Positions 62,778 through 64,000 of a DNA stretch of 64,000 nt are shown piece after piece; the first letter of the stretch is position 1, and each line of letters begins with the position of its first letter. The notes beneath the pieces are model-generated. The model worked only from the letters and a program-made list of their open reading frames with translations. It was not told where the DNA came from and did no database searches. The position numbers and the translations under genes are program-made. Location of the stretch: assembly GCF_023073715.1 (NCBI RefSeq), contig NZ_JADPKA010000074.1, positions 1 to 64,000 on the forward strand, read 5' to 3'. The DNA is from Bradyrhizobium sp. 164. GTDB lineage: Bacteria; Pseudomonadota; Alphaproteobacteria; Rhizobiales; Xanthobacteraceae.

Positions 62778-64000
62778 GTGACAGTTTTGAGTACCATCCG
62801 CGATTGTCTCGATGCACTGCTGCATCCCTCCGCGCGTTACGATGCGCTGACGGGAGCGCGCCATCGTGCCTTCATGGCGCCGCGGCTGCTCGGCAGCCTG
62901 GCCGCCTTCGCCGCATTCCCGATCTATCTCGTCCTGCGCGGCGCGCCGAGCGCGATCGAGGTCACCGCCTTTGCCTGGCTGATCGCGCCGATCCTGTTGT
63001 CGTGGTTCCTGTCGCGCACCGGCCGCTATGAGGGCGCACACGTGCTGTCGTCGCTGGCGCTTGCCGGCCTGATTATGGCAGTGGCGGCCACCACCGGCGG
63101 CATCGAATCTTTCGCCGCGATCTGGCTGGTCGTGGTTCCGCTCGAAGCCGCGCTGTCGGCCTCGCGCCGCGTTGCGGCCTTCGCGTCGCTGCTCGCGCTG
63201 TCCTGTGCCGGGATCCTGATCCTCGTCAGCCAGTTCGGCTGGCTGACGGTCGAGGAGCCGGGCGCTGCAGCGCGCGGCGTGCTGATGGCGCTCGGCGTCG
63301 CTTCGGCGACGCTCTACGCCGCCGGCCTCGCCTTCGGCGCGGAATCGCTCGCGCGCACCAGCGTTGCGCTGCTATTGCGCGAGGAAGAGCGCTATCGTCT
63401 GCTCGCGCGCAACATGAGCGACGTCATCTCGCGGCACCAGCGCAACGGCGCGGTCGAGTTCATCTCGCCGGCGGCGGAGGCCATGCTCGGCATGCCCGTC
63501 ACGCAACTGCTCGGCCACGGCCTGTTCGACCGCGTACATGTCGCCGACCGTCCGGCCTATCTCACTGCGTTATCGGATGCGGCGCGCGGTGACGTGTGCA
63601 GCGTCGAGTTCCGGTTGCGGCGGGAGCCTGCTGGCTCCGAGCGCGGCCAGATCGATTTCATTTGGGTCGAGATGCGCTGCCGCCCGCTCGAACAGGACAG
63701 GGCCCATGACGTCACGGGCGAGGCCGAAGTCGTTACCGTGATGCGCGACGTCACCGATCGCAAGCTTTCCGAGCAGGCGCTAGATCAGGCCCGCAGCGCC
63801 GCCGAGGCGGCCGATGCTGCCAAGACGCGCTTCCTCGCCACCATGAGCCACGAATTGCGCACGCCGCTCAACGCCATCATCGGCTTCTCCGAGATGATCG
63901 CGCAGGAGCAGACCTTGATGCTGGGTGCGGCCCAGCGCAAGGAATACGCCCAGCTCATCAACGATTCCGGCCAGCATCTGCTGTCGGTCGTCAACGGCAT
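62778..64000 (+). CDS. PAS-domain sensor histidine kinase, DivJ/PdhS-like, N-terminal part (cut by window end)
   Basis: Membrane histidine kinase, open to the window end (about 407 residues visible). Six hydrophobic segments occupy about 35-200. A PAS domain runs from about 215 to 335 (YRLLARNMSDVISRHQRNGAVEFISPAAEAMLG, VMRDVTDRKLSEQ). The HisKA domain begins with KTRFLATMSHELRTPLNAIIGFSEM, with the phosphorylated His in SHELRTP. The catalytic ATPase domain lies outside the window. The start at GTG 62778 is preferred to GTG 62712 because codon usage upstream is not coding-like. A DivJ-like cell-cycle role is suggested by layout and the CtrA-like site, not proved. Confidence 0.88.
   Translation, partial: MTVLSTIRDCLDALLHPSARYDALTGARHRAFMAPRLLGSLAAFAAFPIYLVLRGAPSAIEVTAFAWLIAPILLSWFLSRTGRYEGAHVLSSLALAGLIMAVAATTGGIESFAAIWLVVVPLEAALSASRRVAAFASLLALSCAGILILVSQFGWLTVEEPGAAARGVLMALGVASATLYAAGLAFGAESLARTSVALLLREEERYRLLARNMSDVISRHQRNGAVEFISPAAEAMLGMPVTQLLGHGLFDRVHVADRPAYLTALSDAARGDVCSVEFRLRREPAGSERGQIDFIWVEMRCRPLEQDRAHDVTGEAEVVTVMRDVTDRKLSEQALDQARSAAEAADAAKTRFLATMSHELRTPLNAIIGFSEMIAQEQTLMLGAAQRKEYAQLINDSGQHLLSVVNG

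Overview
The window looks like a chromosomal segment of a high-GC alphaproteobacterium of the Bradyrhizobium / Rhodopseudomonas group. Support comes from an alphaproteobacterial LexA box (GAAC-N7-GAAC) in front of imuA-imuB-dnaE2, a MucR/Ros regulator, an NrsF-type anti-sigma factor, an EcfG-type promoter (GGAAC-N16-CGTT), a neighbouring gene pair resembling the TIGR03808/TIGR03809 families, and many intergenic palindromic repeats of the kinds common in these genomes. No rRNA, tRNA, insertion sequence, prophage or CRISPR array was seen. The identification rests on recognition by eye, not on a database search.

Layout. 0-3 kb: a minus-strand operon (Tat-exported metallophosphoesterase, cupredoxin, ECF sigma factor, zinc-finger anti-sigma factor). 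3-9 kb: metabolic genes (alpha/beta hydrolase, GMC oxidoreductase, M20 amidohydrolase, Pit phosphate transporter). 8.9-17.5 kb: a DNA-damage block, with radical SAM - DUF4130 - UdgX on the minus strand divergent from imuA-imuB-dnaE2 on the plus strand and one LexA box between them. 17.6-29 kb: SDR, CoA transferase, a heavy-metal-type RND pump with its adaptor, a Tat amidohydrolase, a TolC-like channel and an enoyl-CoA hydratase. 29-37 kb: a regulatory stretch with SigF-like sigma/NrsF, a DUF2336 protein, a diguanylate cyclase, and a sigma/anti-sigma/subtilase operon. 37-39 kb: the TIGR03809-like gene and a frameshifted TIGR03808-like beta-helix protein.

39-49 kb holds propionate/methylmalonyl-CoA genes: meaB overlapping a pyroglutamyl-peptidase gene, a tripartite tricarboxylate transporter, both methylmalonyl-CoA mutase subunits with a GFA-family gene between them, and two broken gene remnants joined tail to tail. 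49-51 kb is a folate operon (folP-folB-folK). 51-64 kb holds small conserved proteins, a HerA-like ATPase, two membrane glycosyltransferase-like proteins, an M20 dipeptidase, a class II aldolase, a proline-rich membrane protein behind an EcfG-type promoter, mucR, sufE, a DUF5330 protein and the start of a PAS histidine kinase cut by the window end.

The main points of interest are: (1) a palindromic repeat of the intergenic GTCATTCC...GGAATGAC family lying in frame inside dnaE2; (2) the functionally undescribed radical SAM/DUF4130/UdgX cassette sharing a LexA box with the mutasome; (3) at least nine families of intergenic palindromes; (4) gene decay at 38.48 kb and 44.3 kb.
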